Assembly (NCBI RefSeq): GCF_003286645.3 | Contig: NZ_CP127382.2 | Span: 1,302,001 to 1,366,000, forward strand | DNA from: Aerococcus tenax | GTDB lineage: Bacteria; Bacillota; Bacilli; Lactobacillales; Aerococcaceae | DNA: 64,000 bases | Reading direction: 5' to 3' | Shown here: positions 8,982-17,950 of the stretch, piece after piece | Position numbering within the stretch: position 1 is the stretch's first letter | How the letters are laid out: each line of letters starts with the position of its first letter | Position numbers and translations under genes: made by a program | The notes under the pieces: model-generated | The model's database searches: none | What the model saw: the letters and a program-made list of their open reading frames with translations, nothing else | What the model was told of the DNA's origin: nothing

Positions 8982-10070
8982 TTAATACTTATCAAAACAG
9001 GCCCTGACCCGTTCAGCAAATCGATCAGGATCATCAAGATAAGGGCTATGACCGCAATCTTTCAGCAAGTAAAAGGCCTTATCGGGAGCGGTTATGGACT
9101 GGTAATAGTTAAAGACCTGACTAAAAGGCGCGGTCCAGTCTCTTCCCCCAGAGATAAAGTAAATCGGTACCTGGTAGGAATCACCCTGGGCCAGTTTAAA
9201 TTGATTGGAAACAATCATTAAGGGAGCTTGAATAGCAATATAATACGACAATTGAAAGAGAAAAAGTCCATACCATCTTAAATCCATCCAAGAAAAATCA
9301 GGCGCGGTCAAGGCAAGCCATGTCCCTTTTAGGGCGTCTATGAGAGGGTTACCCGGTAAATATTTTCCCGCTACCTGTTCAATGGTTAAGTAGTCTTGGG
9401 CGGGAATCAAACGGTGGTTGAGTTGGTCATCACTGGCCCGTTTTAAAGAACAAATTTCCAGTAAACCGTCCCTATCCCCTGCTGCTCGGGCAGCGTTTTC
9501 TGCCTGGTCGAGCAGGTTTCTCTGGGAAGCAATGATATCAATAATCTGGCTCACTCCCAGATAGGCCCTAACCTTATGGGGATGGGTTTTAATATAAAGG
9601 CTGCTCAATTGACTTCCCCAAGAGTGACCGATAATAAAGATTTTCTCTTGCTTAAAACGAGCCCTTAAATAATCCACGACCTCATCCATATCATCGATGA
9701 CTTGGGCTAGGGTCATCCCTGAGACTTGCCCTTGATTTAAGTAATAAGTTCGTCCCGCTCCCCGCTGACTCCAATAAGCAAAGGTATAATCAGCTTCAAG
9801 GGCAGGTTGATAAGCATAGGTCAAGAAGGGGTTAGCCATCCCTGGGCCTCCGTGGACCCATAAAACCACTGGATTAGTCCTTTGATTACCTCTTAATTGC
9901 AAGGTCTGTTGGATACCGCCCGCTTGAATGATGACATTTTCTTGGATTCCTTGGGGAGATCTTATTCGACTTTGACGGGCATGCTTCTTCCTCTGCAGCA
10001 GGATAGCTAAACTACTAAGCCCTAAAACACCAAGACTGGCCTTGAGGAAACCTTTAAAATTCTGTTTCAT
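8982..10070 (-). CDS. Alpha/beta hydrolase, proline iminopeptidase-like, membrane-tethered
   Basis: A 362-residue protein. A probable N-terminal membrane anchor (residues 8-26) is followed by an alpha/beta hydrolase fold. It has the oxyanion motif HGGPG (73-77), the nucleophile elbow GHSWGS with Ser150, a likely acid in SGGRDWTAPF and the histidine in DCGHSPYLDDP. HGGPG is typical of proline iminopeptidases and related esterases. The substrate is unknown, and the anchor points to action at the outer face. The promoter lies in the gap shared with the divergent lipoprotein gene. Confidence 0.85.
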   Translation of the reverse strand: MKQNFKGFLKASLGVLGLSSLAILLQRKKHARQSRIRSPQGIQENVIIQAGGIQQTLQLRGNQRTNPVVLWVHGGPGMANPFLTYAYQPALEADYTFAYWSQRGAGRTYYLNQGQVSGMTLAQVIDDMDEVVDYLRARFKQEKIFIIGHSWGSQLSSLYIKTHPHKVRAYLGVSQIIDIIASQRNLLDQAENAARAAGDRDGLLEICSLKRASDDQLNHRLIPAQDYLTIEQVAGKYLPGNPLIDALKGTWLALTAPDFSWMDLRWYGLFLFQLSYYIAIQAPLMIVSNQFKLAQGDSYQVPIYFISGGRDWTAPFSQVFNYYQSITAPDKAFYLLKDCGHSPYLDDPDRFAERVRACFDKY

Positions 10071-10102
10071 GGTCGCTTCTTTCCTCTTCTGTTATTTGTT
10101 CA

Positions 10103-10111
10103 ATTATAACA
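10103..10111 (-). promoter_or_regulatory. Extended -10 promoter for the hydrolase gene
   Basis: TGTTATAAT on the minus strand is an extended -10 (TGnTATAAT), 33 bp before the hydrolase start. No convincing -35 is seen, as is common with extended -10 promoters. Confidence 0.5.
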
Positions 10112-10260
10112 CGATTTATTGGCCACTCTGCCCGTCAGCTAGGATTTTGACTGGATAAATGACCCGCCTCCTAAGGGGGAAATTTATTTTTCAGCGAGGT
10201 TACAGATAACTTATTATTTGATTAAATATTAGCCAAAGTTTTTTATTTGTCTTTGGGATT

Positions 10261-10269
10261 TGCTATACT
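10261..10269 (+). promoter_or_regulatory. Extended -10 promoter for the lipoprotein gene
   Basis: TGCTATACT fits TGnTATACT and lies 40 bp before the ATG at 10309. The -35 region is only T-rich. Confidence 0.55.
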
Positions 10270-10308
10270 TAATGCAATTCGTAAAAGCGCTATGAAAGGA
10301 GTCCTCTG

Positions 10309-10959
10309 ATGAAATTACAAAAGTTCTCACTGATAAGCCTATCTCTATTAACTACTGGTCTCCTCCTCAGCTCTTGTCAAAATCAAGCCAATGAGGCAGC
10401 CAGTGCTCAAGCTCAAAACCAAAGTCAATCTCAAGCCCATACGATTAAAGAAGATGCCGATAAAGAAGCTAGTCAGCACAATCTGGAAAATCCGGCTGAT
10501 AGTACCAAACAAGAAAATATTGACAAAGATGCCAACTACCAAGTCAATCAAACAATTCCAATCTTCTGCCCTGACGATCCAGAAAAATTAATTGCCGAAT
10601 TGAAAGTAACGCAAGTGTCAAATACTGTCAACGCCCTGCCCCAAGACATGGTTGAAGATCCTAACTACGACCACAAGACCCTAGCCACAATTGAAATTGA
10701 ATATAAGAATATCGCTTCTGAGGATGCCATGGCCATTGGACCAGAAAACTTCACGATCACGGACCAAAATGGTAATCAATTAGAAGCCATCGACCGAGTA
10801 GATGGGGACAAATCCGTAGACCAAGGCCAAATTGCTCGCTCACAATTCTTTGTCAAGTATGACCCCAGTCAAGCTTTTGACCAAATTACCATGGACCTCC
10901 ACCCCCTTAATGCCCAAGAGCCCATCGCTCGTATCCATGCCAAGGTTAGCCACGATTAA
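10309..10959 (+). CDS. DUF4352-like secreted lipoprotein
   Basis: A 216-residue lipoprotein: a short charged start, a hydrophobic segment and the lipobox LLSSC with Cys23. A polar, Gln/Ala/Ser-rich linker (about 24-80) leads to a beta-sandwich-like domain containing VDGDKSVDQGQIARSQFFVKY. This resembles DUF4352/telokin-like domains of Gram-positive lipoproteins. The start has AAAGGAG upstream. It is probably monocistronic, with a promoter at 10261 and a strong terminator at 10995. The function is unknown; the DUF4352 assignment rests on pattern only. Confidence 0.75.
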   Translation: MKLQKFSLISLSLLTTGLLLSSCQNQANEAASAQAQNQSQSQAHTIKEDADKEASQHNLENPADSTKQENIDKDANYQVNQTIPIFCPDDPEKLIAELKVTQVSNTVNALPQDMVEDPNYDHKTLATIEIEYKNIASEDAMAIGPENFTITDQNGNQLEAIDRVDGDKSVDQGQIARSQFFVKYDPSQAFDQITMDLHPLNAQEPIARIHAKVSHD

Positions 10960-10994
10960 TAGCTAGACGATCGACTCACGATTAAATAATAGCA

Positions 10995-11038
10995 AAAGTG
11001 CATCAGACAGCCTTAGAAGCATTGTCTGGTGCACTTTT
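10995..11038 (+). terminator. Rho-independent terminator
   Basis: GTGCATCAGACA and TGTCTGGTGCAC form a 12-bp stem with one wobble, followed by TTTTTATC. Confidence 0.9.
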
Positions 11039-11143
11039 TATCAGGTACGCGGCCTTTTATCACTAAAGCCCATGTCTTCTCTCTAAAAACGTGCTAAGCT
11101 ATGATTAATTATAGATTAAGTTCTACTTTAGAAAGGACGTTTG

Positions 11144-12232
11144 ATGATGGATTATTTACAATTAATTGAAGATCTAACCAATGCTAAAGGGATGTCCGGC
11201 TTCGAAGATGAGGTCATCGAGGTCATTAATAAACACAAGGGAAATTATACCTTGCAAGTAGATAATTTAAAAAACTGCTACCTTAACCTGGACCAGGTCG
11301 ACCCCACTAAGCCTACCGTCATGCTAGACTCCCACCTGGATGAAGTGGGCCTCATGGTGAAAGCCATTGACAAGGATGGCCTCATCCTCATTCAAACTAT
11401 TGGCGGATGGGTCCCCTCTAACTTAACTGCCCAAGTCTTCTACGTCCGTAATCGTGAAGGAAAATATTATAAAGGGATTTCAGCCACCAAGCCCATTCAC
11501 TTTATGACTCCTGAAGAACGGGAGGAAAAAATCGCCATCAGCGATATTAAGATCGACATGGGCGCAACTTCTAGAGAACAAGTCGTCAATGACTTGGGGA
11601 TTGAAATAGGTCAACCAATCGTACCAGCCACTAAGTTCTCTTATAATGAAATCACCCGAACCATCCTGGCCAAGGCCTTCGATAACCGGATTGGAACCGC
11701 CTGTGCAATCGCCATTATGCGCGACTTAGCGGATGAAGTGGGCGATTTTCCCTTTAACCTCGTCGCCGCCCCTGCTGCTCAAGAAGAAGTGGGCACTCGA
11801 GGCGCTTCGCTAACGGTTAAACGGGTTCAACCTCATATCGCGATTATCCTGGAAGGGACACCCGCCGATGACTTTACCAATGCCAAAGAGCTCTTACAAG
11901 GGCAACTTGGCCAAGGACCACAAATCCGTCACCGTGACAATTCCTATGTAGCCAACACCCAATTAATCGACCTCTTTAAGCAAGCTGCAAGAGCTGAGAA
12001 TATTCCGAGTCAACATGCTGTCCGCGAAGGCGGCGGCACCAATGCTGGTCCTATTCACCTGGGTAATCTAGGAACACCTTGCGCCACAATCGGTATTCCC
12101 AGTCGCTACGCCCATACCAATGCCTGCTTCTGTTCCTATGATGATTTTTTGAATACGACCCACCTGGTTAAAACTTTCCTGCGCCGCCTGACGCTTGAAG
12201 ATATCCAACAATTTGACCTAAAGACCTATTAA
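11144..12232 (+). CDS. M42 family glutamyl aminopeptidase
   Basis: A 362-residue zinc/cobalt aminopeptidase of family M42 (PepA/FrvX type), which removes N-terminal residues from peptides in the cytoplasm. The metal and catalytic motifs are intact: DSHLDEVG, AFDNRIG, QEEVGTRGA, EGTPADD, EGGGTNAG and PSRYAHT near the end. The frame opens with TTG, then two ATGs. AAAGGA at 11132-11137 lies 6 and 9 bases before the ATGs at 11144 and 11147, so either may be used. A terminator follows. Confidence 0.92.
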   Translation: MMDYLQLIEDLTNAKGMSGFEDEVIEVINKHKGNYTLQVDNLKNCYLNLDQVDPTKPTVMLDSHLDEVGLMVKAIDKDGLILIQTIGGWVPSNLTAQVFYVRNREGKYYKGISATKPIHFMTPEEREEKIAISDIKIDMGATSREQVVNDLGIEIGQPIVPATKFSYNEITRTILAKAFDNRIGTACAIAIMRDLADEVGDFPFNLVAAPAAQEEVGTRGASLTVKRVQPHIAIILEGTPADDFTNAKELLQGQLGQGPQIRHRDNSYVANTQLIDLFKQAARAENIPSQHAVREGGGTNAGPIHLGNLGTPCATIGIPSRYAHTNACFCSYDDFLNTTHLVKTFLRRLTLEDIQQFDLKTY

Positions 12233-12254
12233 AAACAAATAGCGAATTTTCTTG

Positions 12255-12291
12255 AAAAGGACCTATGTTTTGAATAGCATAGGCCCTTTTG
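12255..12291 (+). terminator. Terminator after the M42 gene
   Basis: AAAAGGACCTATG pairs with CATAGGCCCTTTT (one mismatch) over a 10-base loop. The remaining stretch up to 12544 is AT-rich; I see no gene or clear promoter in it. Confidence 0.85.
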
Positions 12292-12544
12292 TGGTGATTT
12301 TGGAAGATGCCCCTTATCTTATCAAAAAGACCTCTGTTAAGCCTGCCTTACAGTTGAATTGTATGTACAAATTATATTTATTATTGTATTATTTATATTT
12401 TAAAAATGAAATAATTAGCCATTTAGAAGTCTTTAAGTTGGAAAACGCTTTTATTTTTATTTAAAATATAATTAAGCATAAATAAAGTATGAATTGTGCG
12501 ATTATATCACTGTAATTGGATGTCTTAAGAAAGGGTGTATCATA

Positions 12545-13471
12545 ATGACTAAGCGTTTTGTCTATGATGTATTTTCTACTAATGATCAAGCCCGTGCTGC
12601 GATTAGCGACTTGATCAGTAAGGGTGTTCCCCGTTCTGCTGTCGTTTTAGTATCCAATGCCCCAATTGACCAAGAATATGGTTCAGAGGTTGACGTGGTC
12701 ACTTCTGATGAATTAATTGAAGGAGAAGAAAGAAGTTGGTGGGACAATGTCTTAGGTTTCTTCTCTGATGACGAAGAAGACACCAGAAATGACGATATCG
12801 ACTACAAGGGTTATGAAGCTTCCTTGAACCGTGGCGATATCTTAGTCCTCATCGATCAAGAATATGAAGGCGCAGTAAGCAACCTCGAACGTTCCCCTTA
12901 CACCACTGGCCCTGAAGCAAGTGAAGAAGCTACTGGCTATGCTACCGCTGGTGTGGCAGGCGCAAGTGCTGGTGCGGTTGAACCTGAATATGAAAAAGAA
13001 GCTGTCCATACTGATACCCAAAGACCAGTCAATGAGGCAAGCTCCCGTCAAGAAACCCCTCCAAGCACTGCTAAAACAGCTGATAACGATACCGAAAGAA
13101 TCCGTCTCCACGAAGAACAAGTTGACGTTCAAAAACACAAAAAAGATCTCGGTGAAGTTCAAGTGTCTAAGAATGTCGTTGAAGACACCAAGACGGTAGA
13201 AGTGCCCATTCAACGGGAAGAAATTCATATTAAGAAAGTAACCCCTAGTGAGGGCGAAGTGGATGACAATGCCTTTGAAGAAGAAGAATTTGTGGTTCCA
13301 ATCTCTGAAGAAGAAGTTTCTGTGAATAAGAATACCGTGGTAACTGGTGAAGTTGAAATTGAAAAACAAACTCACCAAGATACCGAAACCGTTTCTGAAA
13401 CCACCCGTCGTGAAGAACTGGATGTTCAAGATGACACGGGTAAGGTAATCGATGACGATGCCAAGAAATAG
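12545..13471 (+). CDS. General stress protein with DUF2382 (YsnF/AvaK) domain
   Basis: A 308-residue acidic cytoplasmic protein. Residues 1-110 resemble the general stress protein 17M-type domain (KRFVYDVFSTNDQARAAISDLISKG). A low-complexity Ala/Gly linker follows (about 120-170). The C-terminal DUF2382 domain has the repeating pattern RLHEEQVDVQKHKKDLGEV, then VEVPIQREEIHIKK and FVVPISEEEVSVNK. The family is linked to stress responses, but its activity is unknown. The ATG at 12545 follows AAAGGG and is preferred over a frame extension 17 codons upstream. A strong terminator follows. Confidence 0.85.
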   Translation: MTKRFVYDVFSTNDQARAAISDLISKGVPRSAVVLVSNAPIDQEYGSEVDVVTSDELIEGEERSWWDNVLGFFSDDEEDTRNDDIDYKGYEASLNRGDILVLIDQEYEGAVSNLERSPYTTGPEASEEATGYATAGVAGASAGAVEPEYEKEAVHTDTQRPVNEASSRQETPPSTAKTADNDTERIRLHEEQVDVQKHKKDLGEVQVSKNVVEDTKTVEVPIQREEIHIKKVTPSEGEVDDNAFEEEEFVVPISEEEVSVNKNTVVTGEVEIEKQTHQDTETVSETTRREELDVQDDTGKVIDDDAKK

Positions 13472-13502
13472 GTTCCTATAAGCCAGCCTTTCATTACAAA
13501 AC

Positions 13503-13542
13503 GATCCGCCATTAGAAGCTTTTAATGGCGGATTTTCTTTTT
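13503..13542 (+). terminator. Terminator after the stress protein gene
   Basis: ATCCGCCATTA and TAATGGCGGAT form a perfect 11-bp stem followed by TTTTCTTTTTTT. Confidence 0.92.
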
Positions 13543-13689
13543 TTGTCTACCATTGATTATATGAGGAATTTTAAAAAAGAAATAAGCACAAAAAATAAGA
13601 ATTGCACAATAATCTTTAGTCAATTTTTCTACACGACTCTGTCTTATCCGCTTGAGCTTGAATCAGCAAATTGGGAGGAAGAAATTATA

Positions 13690-14157
13690 ATGAATACCGA
13701 TTTAAAAATCACTAATGAATCAAATGCCTTTGAAATTCAGCAAGGACTCCATTTATTAGCTGACGTCGACTGGAAAGCCGCTAGCTACCTAGCCACTAAA
13801 TTAAAAAATAAATGCTTGAAAAATACTGAAATGATTTATTTTTGTCGGGACCAAGCTGGTCAATTGATTGGCTTTGCCGCTCTACTTTTAGAAGATATTA
13901 TTTCCAATGCCAATTTTGGTCCATTTTTAAGCACGGTTTACGTCAACCCCTCCTACCGTAAGCAAGGTTTTTCTTACCAATTGGTAAATAAAATCGAATT
14001 ATTTGCGAAACATATTGGGTATACAAAGATATATACGATTACCCAACATGTCGGCCTCTATGAAAAGATGAACTATCATTTCTTTTGCCAAGGAGTTGAC
14101 GACATGGGAAGAGATGTGCGCGTTTTAGAAAAAATTTATCAATCGATAAGTAGTTAG
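13690..14157 (+). CDS. GNAT family N-acetyltransferase
   Basis: A 155-residue protein with the GNAT acetyl-CoA-binding core: the strand ending STVYVNPSYRKQGFSYQLVNKIELFAK contains the R/QxxGxG/A-like P-loop (RKQGFS), and the final strand has GLYEKMNYHFFCQG. It transfers an acetyl group from acetyl-CoA; the acceptor is unknown. The frame extends 55 codons upstream into non-coding DNA, but GGGAGG is followed at proper spacing by the ATG at 13690. A terminator near 14251 lies downstream. Confidence 0.85.
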   Translation: MNTDLKITNESNAFEIQQGLHLLADVDWKAASYLATKLKNKCLKNTEMIYFCRDQAGQLIGFAALLLEDIISNANFGPFLSTVYVNPSYRKQGFSYQLVNKIELFAKHIGYTKIYTITQHVGLYEKMNYHFFCQGVDDMGRDVRVLEKIYQSISS

Positions 14158-14250
14158 TAAAAATCGTAAAATTACTAGTAGACATGATAACTCCCCTTAG
14201 TTGGCATCATTGTTTATAGAAAACTTAAGCCCGCCATTCTTCACAAAATT

Positions 14251-14286
14251 AGCCACTGCTAGATTGCTTAGAGGTGGCTTTTTTTA
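14251..14286 (+). terminator. Terminator after the GNAT gene
   Basis: AGCCAC and GTGGCT form a stem around a 16-base loop, followed by TTTTTTTATT. Confidence 0.7.
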
Positions 14287-14342
14287 TTAAAAAAATCTGT
14301 TCACTTGTAAAGTTTATTTAATAATTGAAACTTTATTTTATA

Positions 14343-14370
14343 TTTACACAGATTACTTTTCTTGTATAAT
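14343..14370 (+). promoter_or_regulatory. Promoter of the DNase gene and its leader
   Basis: TTTACA (14343-14348) and TATAAT (14365-14370) are 16 bp apart. Transcription should start near 14377, leaving about 210 bases of untranslated leader before the ATG at 14588. Confidence 0.65.
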
Positions 14371-14406
14371 AACCCAAAATATATATATGCTGTATTAGAG
14401 AAAGAC

Positions 14407-14540
14407 TTGAAAGGTCCCACTAGTCATTAGCTAAAGGCTAGGCTTAAAAGAATTGGCCTGGCTTGTTTATGAATGCTCAACCTTAAAATAAAATGTTTCT
14501 ATTCAATTTAAGGCTGAATTTTACTAGTGCCCCCTTTCAA
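14407..14540 (+). ncRNA. Candidate structured leader RNA, unknown class
   Basis: The ends pair over a long distance: TTGAAAGG (14407-14414) with CCTTTCAA (14533-14540), a 3x3 internal loop, then CACTAGT (14418-14424) with ACTAGTG (14523-14529). Inside, CCTTAAA pairs with TTTAAGG (flanked by TCA/TGA) and AGGC pairs with GCCT. This predicts a multibranch element of about 134 bases. No T-box, preQ1 or other riboswitch motif is recognised, and no T-tract follows. Function is unknown. Confidence 0.5.
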
Positions 14541-14587
14541 TTAACTTCCTTTAATCCATTAATTAAATCACTTAAAGGGGAGATTTT

Positions 14588-15943
14588 ATGAAGAAATCCA
14601 TACAGGGATATCCTGGCTGCCTAGGAATAATACTTTCCATCTTATTCATAGGCATTATTTTCATGCTTTTTGCTTATCTGGCACCATTTATACTTGCCCT
14701 ATCGCTCTTTTTTATCTTCTATTTTACCAAGAAAAAAGTCAATCAGAGAAATAGGAATATCGCCACTTTTTTTGCGGTTGTCGGTCTTTTTGGGACATTA
14801 TTTGTAACTCCTACCTTATTTAACCACAAAGAAAGCACTTCCAACCAGGCTGCCGTCAGTCAAAGTGCTTCAAAGACTTCAGAATCCAAAAAAGAAAAAG
14901 CTAAGAGCGAATCGGAAAGTAAAAAATCCCAATCCGATGCTGAAAAGGAATTATCCAAAAGTAGAGATGTCCCTCAGGATAAGGCCTATGTTGAGGTCAA
15001 TGGGAATAAACCCTTCTTTACTGATGAGGATTTAAAGAGTAATGAAGCCTATGAAAAATACGGTGACTTAGATAAACTCGGCCGGGTTACTGCCGCCAAC
15101 GCCGTATTAGGGACAGAATTAATGCCCGATAAGGTAAGAGAAAGTATCTCTGAAGTTAAACCTACTGGCTGGAAGCAAGCCCGCTATGTGAATATTCCTG
15201 GTGGTTGGTTATATAATCGATGCCATCTGATTGGCTATCAATTAACTGGCGAGAACGCCAACCCTAAAAATTTAATGACCGGTACCCATTGGTTTAATAA
15301 TGAGGGCATGCTCCCCTTTGAAAATTTTGTCGCTAACTACATTGAAAAAACCAACAATCATGTGAGATATCGGGTAACTCCAGTTTTTGAAGGAAAGAAT
15401 TTATTAGCCAGCGGTATCTATATGGAAGGCTACTCCATCGAAGATGAAGGAAAAGGACTCTGTTTCAATATTTACATTCCTAACCGGCAAAAAGATGTTG
15501 AAATTAACTATGCCGATGGAAGCAGTAAAGGTCCAGCTGGCCCACAAGAATATTCAAAGGATACCCAGTTAGAAAGACTTCCTCAGTCAGAAAACAAGGC
15601 TAAAACTGAAAACAAGACCGAGAACAAAGATGAAAAGCCTAGCCCTGCTACTGAGTCTACCGCTCAGCCAGAAGTAGAAGGCCAACCCGCTAATCAAGCA
15701 TCCGCTCAAGAGTCATCTCCTAGTCCAGCTCCGGCCCCAGAGCCAGTGCAACCGCCTGCTCCTGCACCAGCTCCGCAACCAGTACAACCACAAGCTTCGC
15801 TAGCCGGTATTGATACAGATGGCAATGGCATTGTTACTATCAAAGAAGCTAGAGCGGCAGGTTTCTCCATGCCAATCAGAAGTGACCACTGGCTATACCC
15901 TTATATGATCGATCGCGACGGCGATGGCATGGTGGGCGAATAG
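14588..15943 (+). CDS. Membrane-tethered DNA/RNA non-specific endonuclease with Ca-binding tail
   Basis: A 451-residue protein. Two hydrophobic segments (about 10-47 and 58-78) are followed by a Ser/Lys/Glu-rich linker. The nuclease domain (about 130-310) contains YNRCHLIGYQLTGENANPKNLMTG. This matches the beta-beta-alpha metal nuclease family of EndA-type surface and competence nucleases, with NRCH (210-213) where the classical motif is DRGH; His213 is the expected general base. A Pro-rich spacer (about 370-403) leads to a C-terminal module with EF-hand-like loops DTDGNGIVT and DRDGDGMVGE, similar to excalibur. AAAGGGGAG precedes the ATG. Roles in DNA uptake, nutrient scavenging or degradation of host DNA traps are possible; none is proven here. 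Confidence 0.85.
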   Translation: MKKSIQGYPGCLGIILSILFIGIIFMLFAYLAPFILALSLFFIFYFTKKKVNQRNRNIATFFAVVGLFGTLFVTPTLFNHKESTSNQAAVSQSASKTSESKKEKAKSESESKKSQSDAEKELSKSRDVPQDKAYVEVNGNKPFFTDEDLKSNEAYEKYGDLDKLGRVTAANAVLGTELMPDKVRESISEVKPTGWKQARYVNIPGGWLYNRCHLIGYQLTGENANPKNLMTGTHWFNNEGMLPFENFVANYIEKTNNHVRYRVTPVFEGKNLLASGIYMEGYSIEDEGKGLCFNIYIPNRQKDVEINYADGSSKGPAGPQEYSKDTQLERLPQSENKAKTENKTENKDEKPSPATESTAQPEVEGQPANQASAQESSPSPAPAPEPVQPPAPAPAPQPVQPQASLAGIDTDGNGIVTIKEARAAGFSMPIRSDHWLYPYMIDRDGDGMVGE

Positions 15944-16823
15944 AAGAAATGATATCGACGTGTATCAAACTATCAATAATAAGACTAACAGTATAATGTT
16001 TATATAGATCTAGTTGATAAAGATAGTAATTTAAAGTTGTTATTTAATGATTAACTAGGTCATATAAATTATTATTTTAATCAAATACATGACTAATATT
16101 ATTAACTTACAATCTGACTAACTTATTGGTCAGATTTTTTCTTTGCTCTCATTTTTCGATTTCATCCATAATGCTGTTGAATTTTTTACACCTCTTGGCT
16201 TTGAGTTAATACATATTAACGAATAATCCTACTAAGTCTTATCTTAGAACAATTAAAATCGATCTTACAGTAAGAGTCAATAGAATTAAGTCAGTTCTAA
16301 AATATCATTTATCCCGTTAAATAAAGAAATTTAATTCTATAAGTAAATATTCTCATTTACAGTATCAATGAGAAAGTGATTTTATAAGGTAATAACTAGC
16401 ATCATGTTATATATGAGTGAAAGTTGCCTCATATATTTAATTTCATATTCTTTAGGGATATATCCCATTAAATTTCACTTATACTGAAATAATGTTACTA
16501 TATTATTAAAATGAAACTATAAGATGTTTAATTCAAATTTAAAAGATTGATGTAATATATTTTGTACAGAGCAAGTATAGTTGGGCCAAATGTTAGGTTG
16601 AAAAAAGTGATACTAATATAGGCCCAGGGAAAATGAACTTACACCAATAAATATTGATACACCGCTATTGAACAAAATAATATATATATAAATGTAATTT
16701 GTTTTTTTATAACATCACTAAAAATTTAATGTCCACTCATAATATAATATAAAATTTGATTGTATCATATAACCACAAAAATACTTTATAGGAAGGAAAT
16801 AACCGATGGACTGAAAAGAAAAG
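15944..16823. other. AT-rich intergenic stretch
   Basis: This 880-bp region has no convincing ORF. It holds the DNase terminator (16111-16141), a 9-bp inverted repeat ATATATGAG/CTCATATAT (16409-16436) without T-tract, and a weak TGGGCC/GGCCCA inverted repeat around 16578-16627. The base composition is much more AT-rich than in flanking core genes. Confidence 0.6.
16111..16142 (+). terminator. Terminator downstream of the DNase gene
   Basis: AATCTGAC and GTCAGATT form an 8-bp stem followed by TTTTC, about 170 bp after the DNase stop. Confidence 0.8.
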
Positions 16824-17339
16824 ATGAATGAATTAAGTTTAAAATCAAAGGAATTAGCTGAAACTGCTAAGGATAAATATGATGATTATAAAGTCATTCA
16901 AAAGAAGGCTAATCAAGAGATACATATGAAAATAGGTAACAAGGCTATTCGTCAAGATATTAATGGTCTCTATTACCTTGGTCGCTATAGCGAAGATGCC
17001 CCTCGTTTTACTTTTGAGAATATCGACTTTTCTGGTAGTGAAATTATTACACATACTAAAGGAAAAACAAAAAGAAAAGGACGTGCTGGTAGTGCTCTAT
17101 TAGGAGGATTAGTGGGCAATATGGTTTTACCCGGTGTTGGTGGTATTGTTGGTGCTGCTACTGGAGCCAGTCGAGGCAAAAAAGGATCATATGAATCTAC
17201 TTCGACACAAGAAGAGAAACCTGGTAAAGGACGTATCTATCTAAGAAGTGTTGTTGATGGTGAAATCATTCAAATACCATTTAAGGCTACTTCCGCAGAA
17301 TTCGAAAATATAAAAAGATTTTTTAATAAAACAGTTTAA
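16824..17339 (+). CDS. Glycine-zipper protein of unknown function, possibly N-terminally shortened
   Basis: A 171-residue protein, unrecognised. A charged helical N-terminus (about 1-35) and a small domain (about 36-85) are followed by a glycine zipper, GSALLGGLVGNMVLPGVGGI, with GAATGASRG. This is a likely membrane-inserting or packing helix pair. A C-terminal beta-rich part ends in IYLRSVVDGEIIQIPF. The strong site AGGAAGG (16790-16796) is nine bases before an ATG at 16806 that is in frame but meets TGA at codon 3 (Met-Asp-stop). The ATG at 16824 has no good site of its own and would need re-initiation. It is 38 bp from the following lipoprotein gene, suggesting an operon. Confidence 0.65.
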   Translation: MNELSLKSKELAETAKDKYDDYKVIQKKANQEIHMKIGNKAIRQDINGLYYLGRYSEDAPRFTFENIDFSGSEIITHTKGKTKRKGRAGSALLGGLVGNMVLPGVGGIVGAATGASRGKKGSYESTSTQEEKPGKGRIYLRSVVDGEIIQIPFKATSAEFENIKRFFNKTV

Positions 17340-17377
17340 TTATTAGATAGTTACTTTGTAGTTTAGGAGGAAATATA

Positions 17378-17950
17378 GTGAAAATGAAACTATTCACTTT
17401 AGTGAAAACATCATTATTAATGCTCAGCGCCTTAACACTTGTTGCTTGCGGTAATACAAATGATCAAAATGAGTCTTCTTCATCAGAAGAACAAACTAGT
17501 CAGATTGCTTCTAATGAATCAAATAGTGAAGAAAATACAGAAAATAAATATAATCTTTCTGAAGAACAATTAAAAGAAGTTAATGCTTACTTATCTCAAA
17601 GTTTAGAAGAAGATCATAATTTCGCACTAGGTAAATTAGATGAAAATGGTAATCCCACTGAGAATGGTACGCCTGATCCTGACATGCAGTACTCATTAAA
17701 TATCACTGATTTATCATTTGATAATGATGGTGTCCTTGTTGCACAAGTTGATCCAAATTTCATGGAATTACCTGAAAATGAAAGACATGAAATAGCTAGT
17801 CAACTTCAAGGTAAAGGTGAGCTCGCTCTCATGATGAAAGCGAATATTCAGCCAGAAGATCATCATGTGTTTCTATCCGTTCGTTTTAATTCCGATATTT
17901 TAGGTCATTCTAACATGTCTAATCCTAGTGAAATAGAATGGAATAAATAA
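17378..17950 (+). CDS. Lipoprotein of unknown function
   Basis: A 190-residue lipoprotein with lipobox LVAC (Cys24), then a Ser/Glu/Asn-rich linker (about 25-60) and a small acidic domain that I do not recognise. AGGAGG ends seven bases before the GTG at 17378 and thirteen before an ATG at 17384, so GTG is the likely start. It probably shares a transcript with the glycine-zipper gene. Composition is AT-rich like its neighbours. Confidence 0.7.
   Translation: MKMKLFTLVKTSLLMLSALTLVACGNTNDQNESSSSEEQTSQIASNESNSEENTENKYNLSEEQLKEVNAYLSQSLEEDHNFALGKLDENGNPTENGTPDPDMQYSLNITDLSFDNDGVLVAQVDPNFMELPENERHEIASQLQGKGELALMMKANIQPEDHHVFLSVRFNSDILGHSNMSNPSEIEWNK

Noticed and set aside
12252..12464. Plus-strand frame of 70 codons after the M42 gene
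   Set aside because: It begins in a terminator stem and continues through AT-rich non-coding DNA; no ribosome site.
16578..16627. TGGGCC/GGCCCA inverted repeat
   Set aside because: Six-base arms 30 or more bases apart in AT-rich DNA with no adjoining signal; probably chance.
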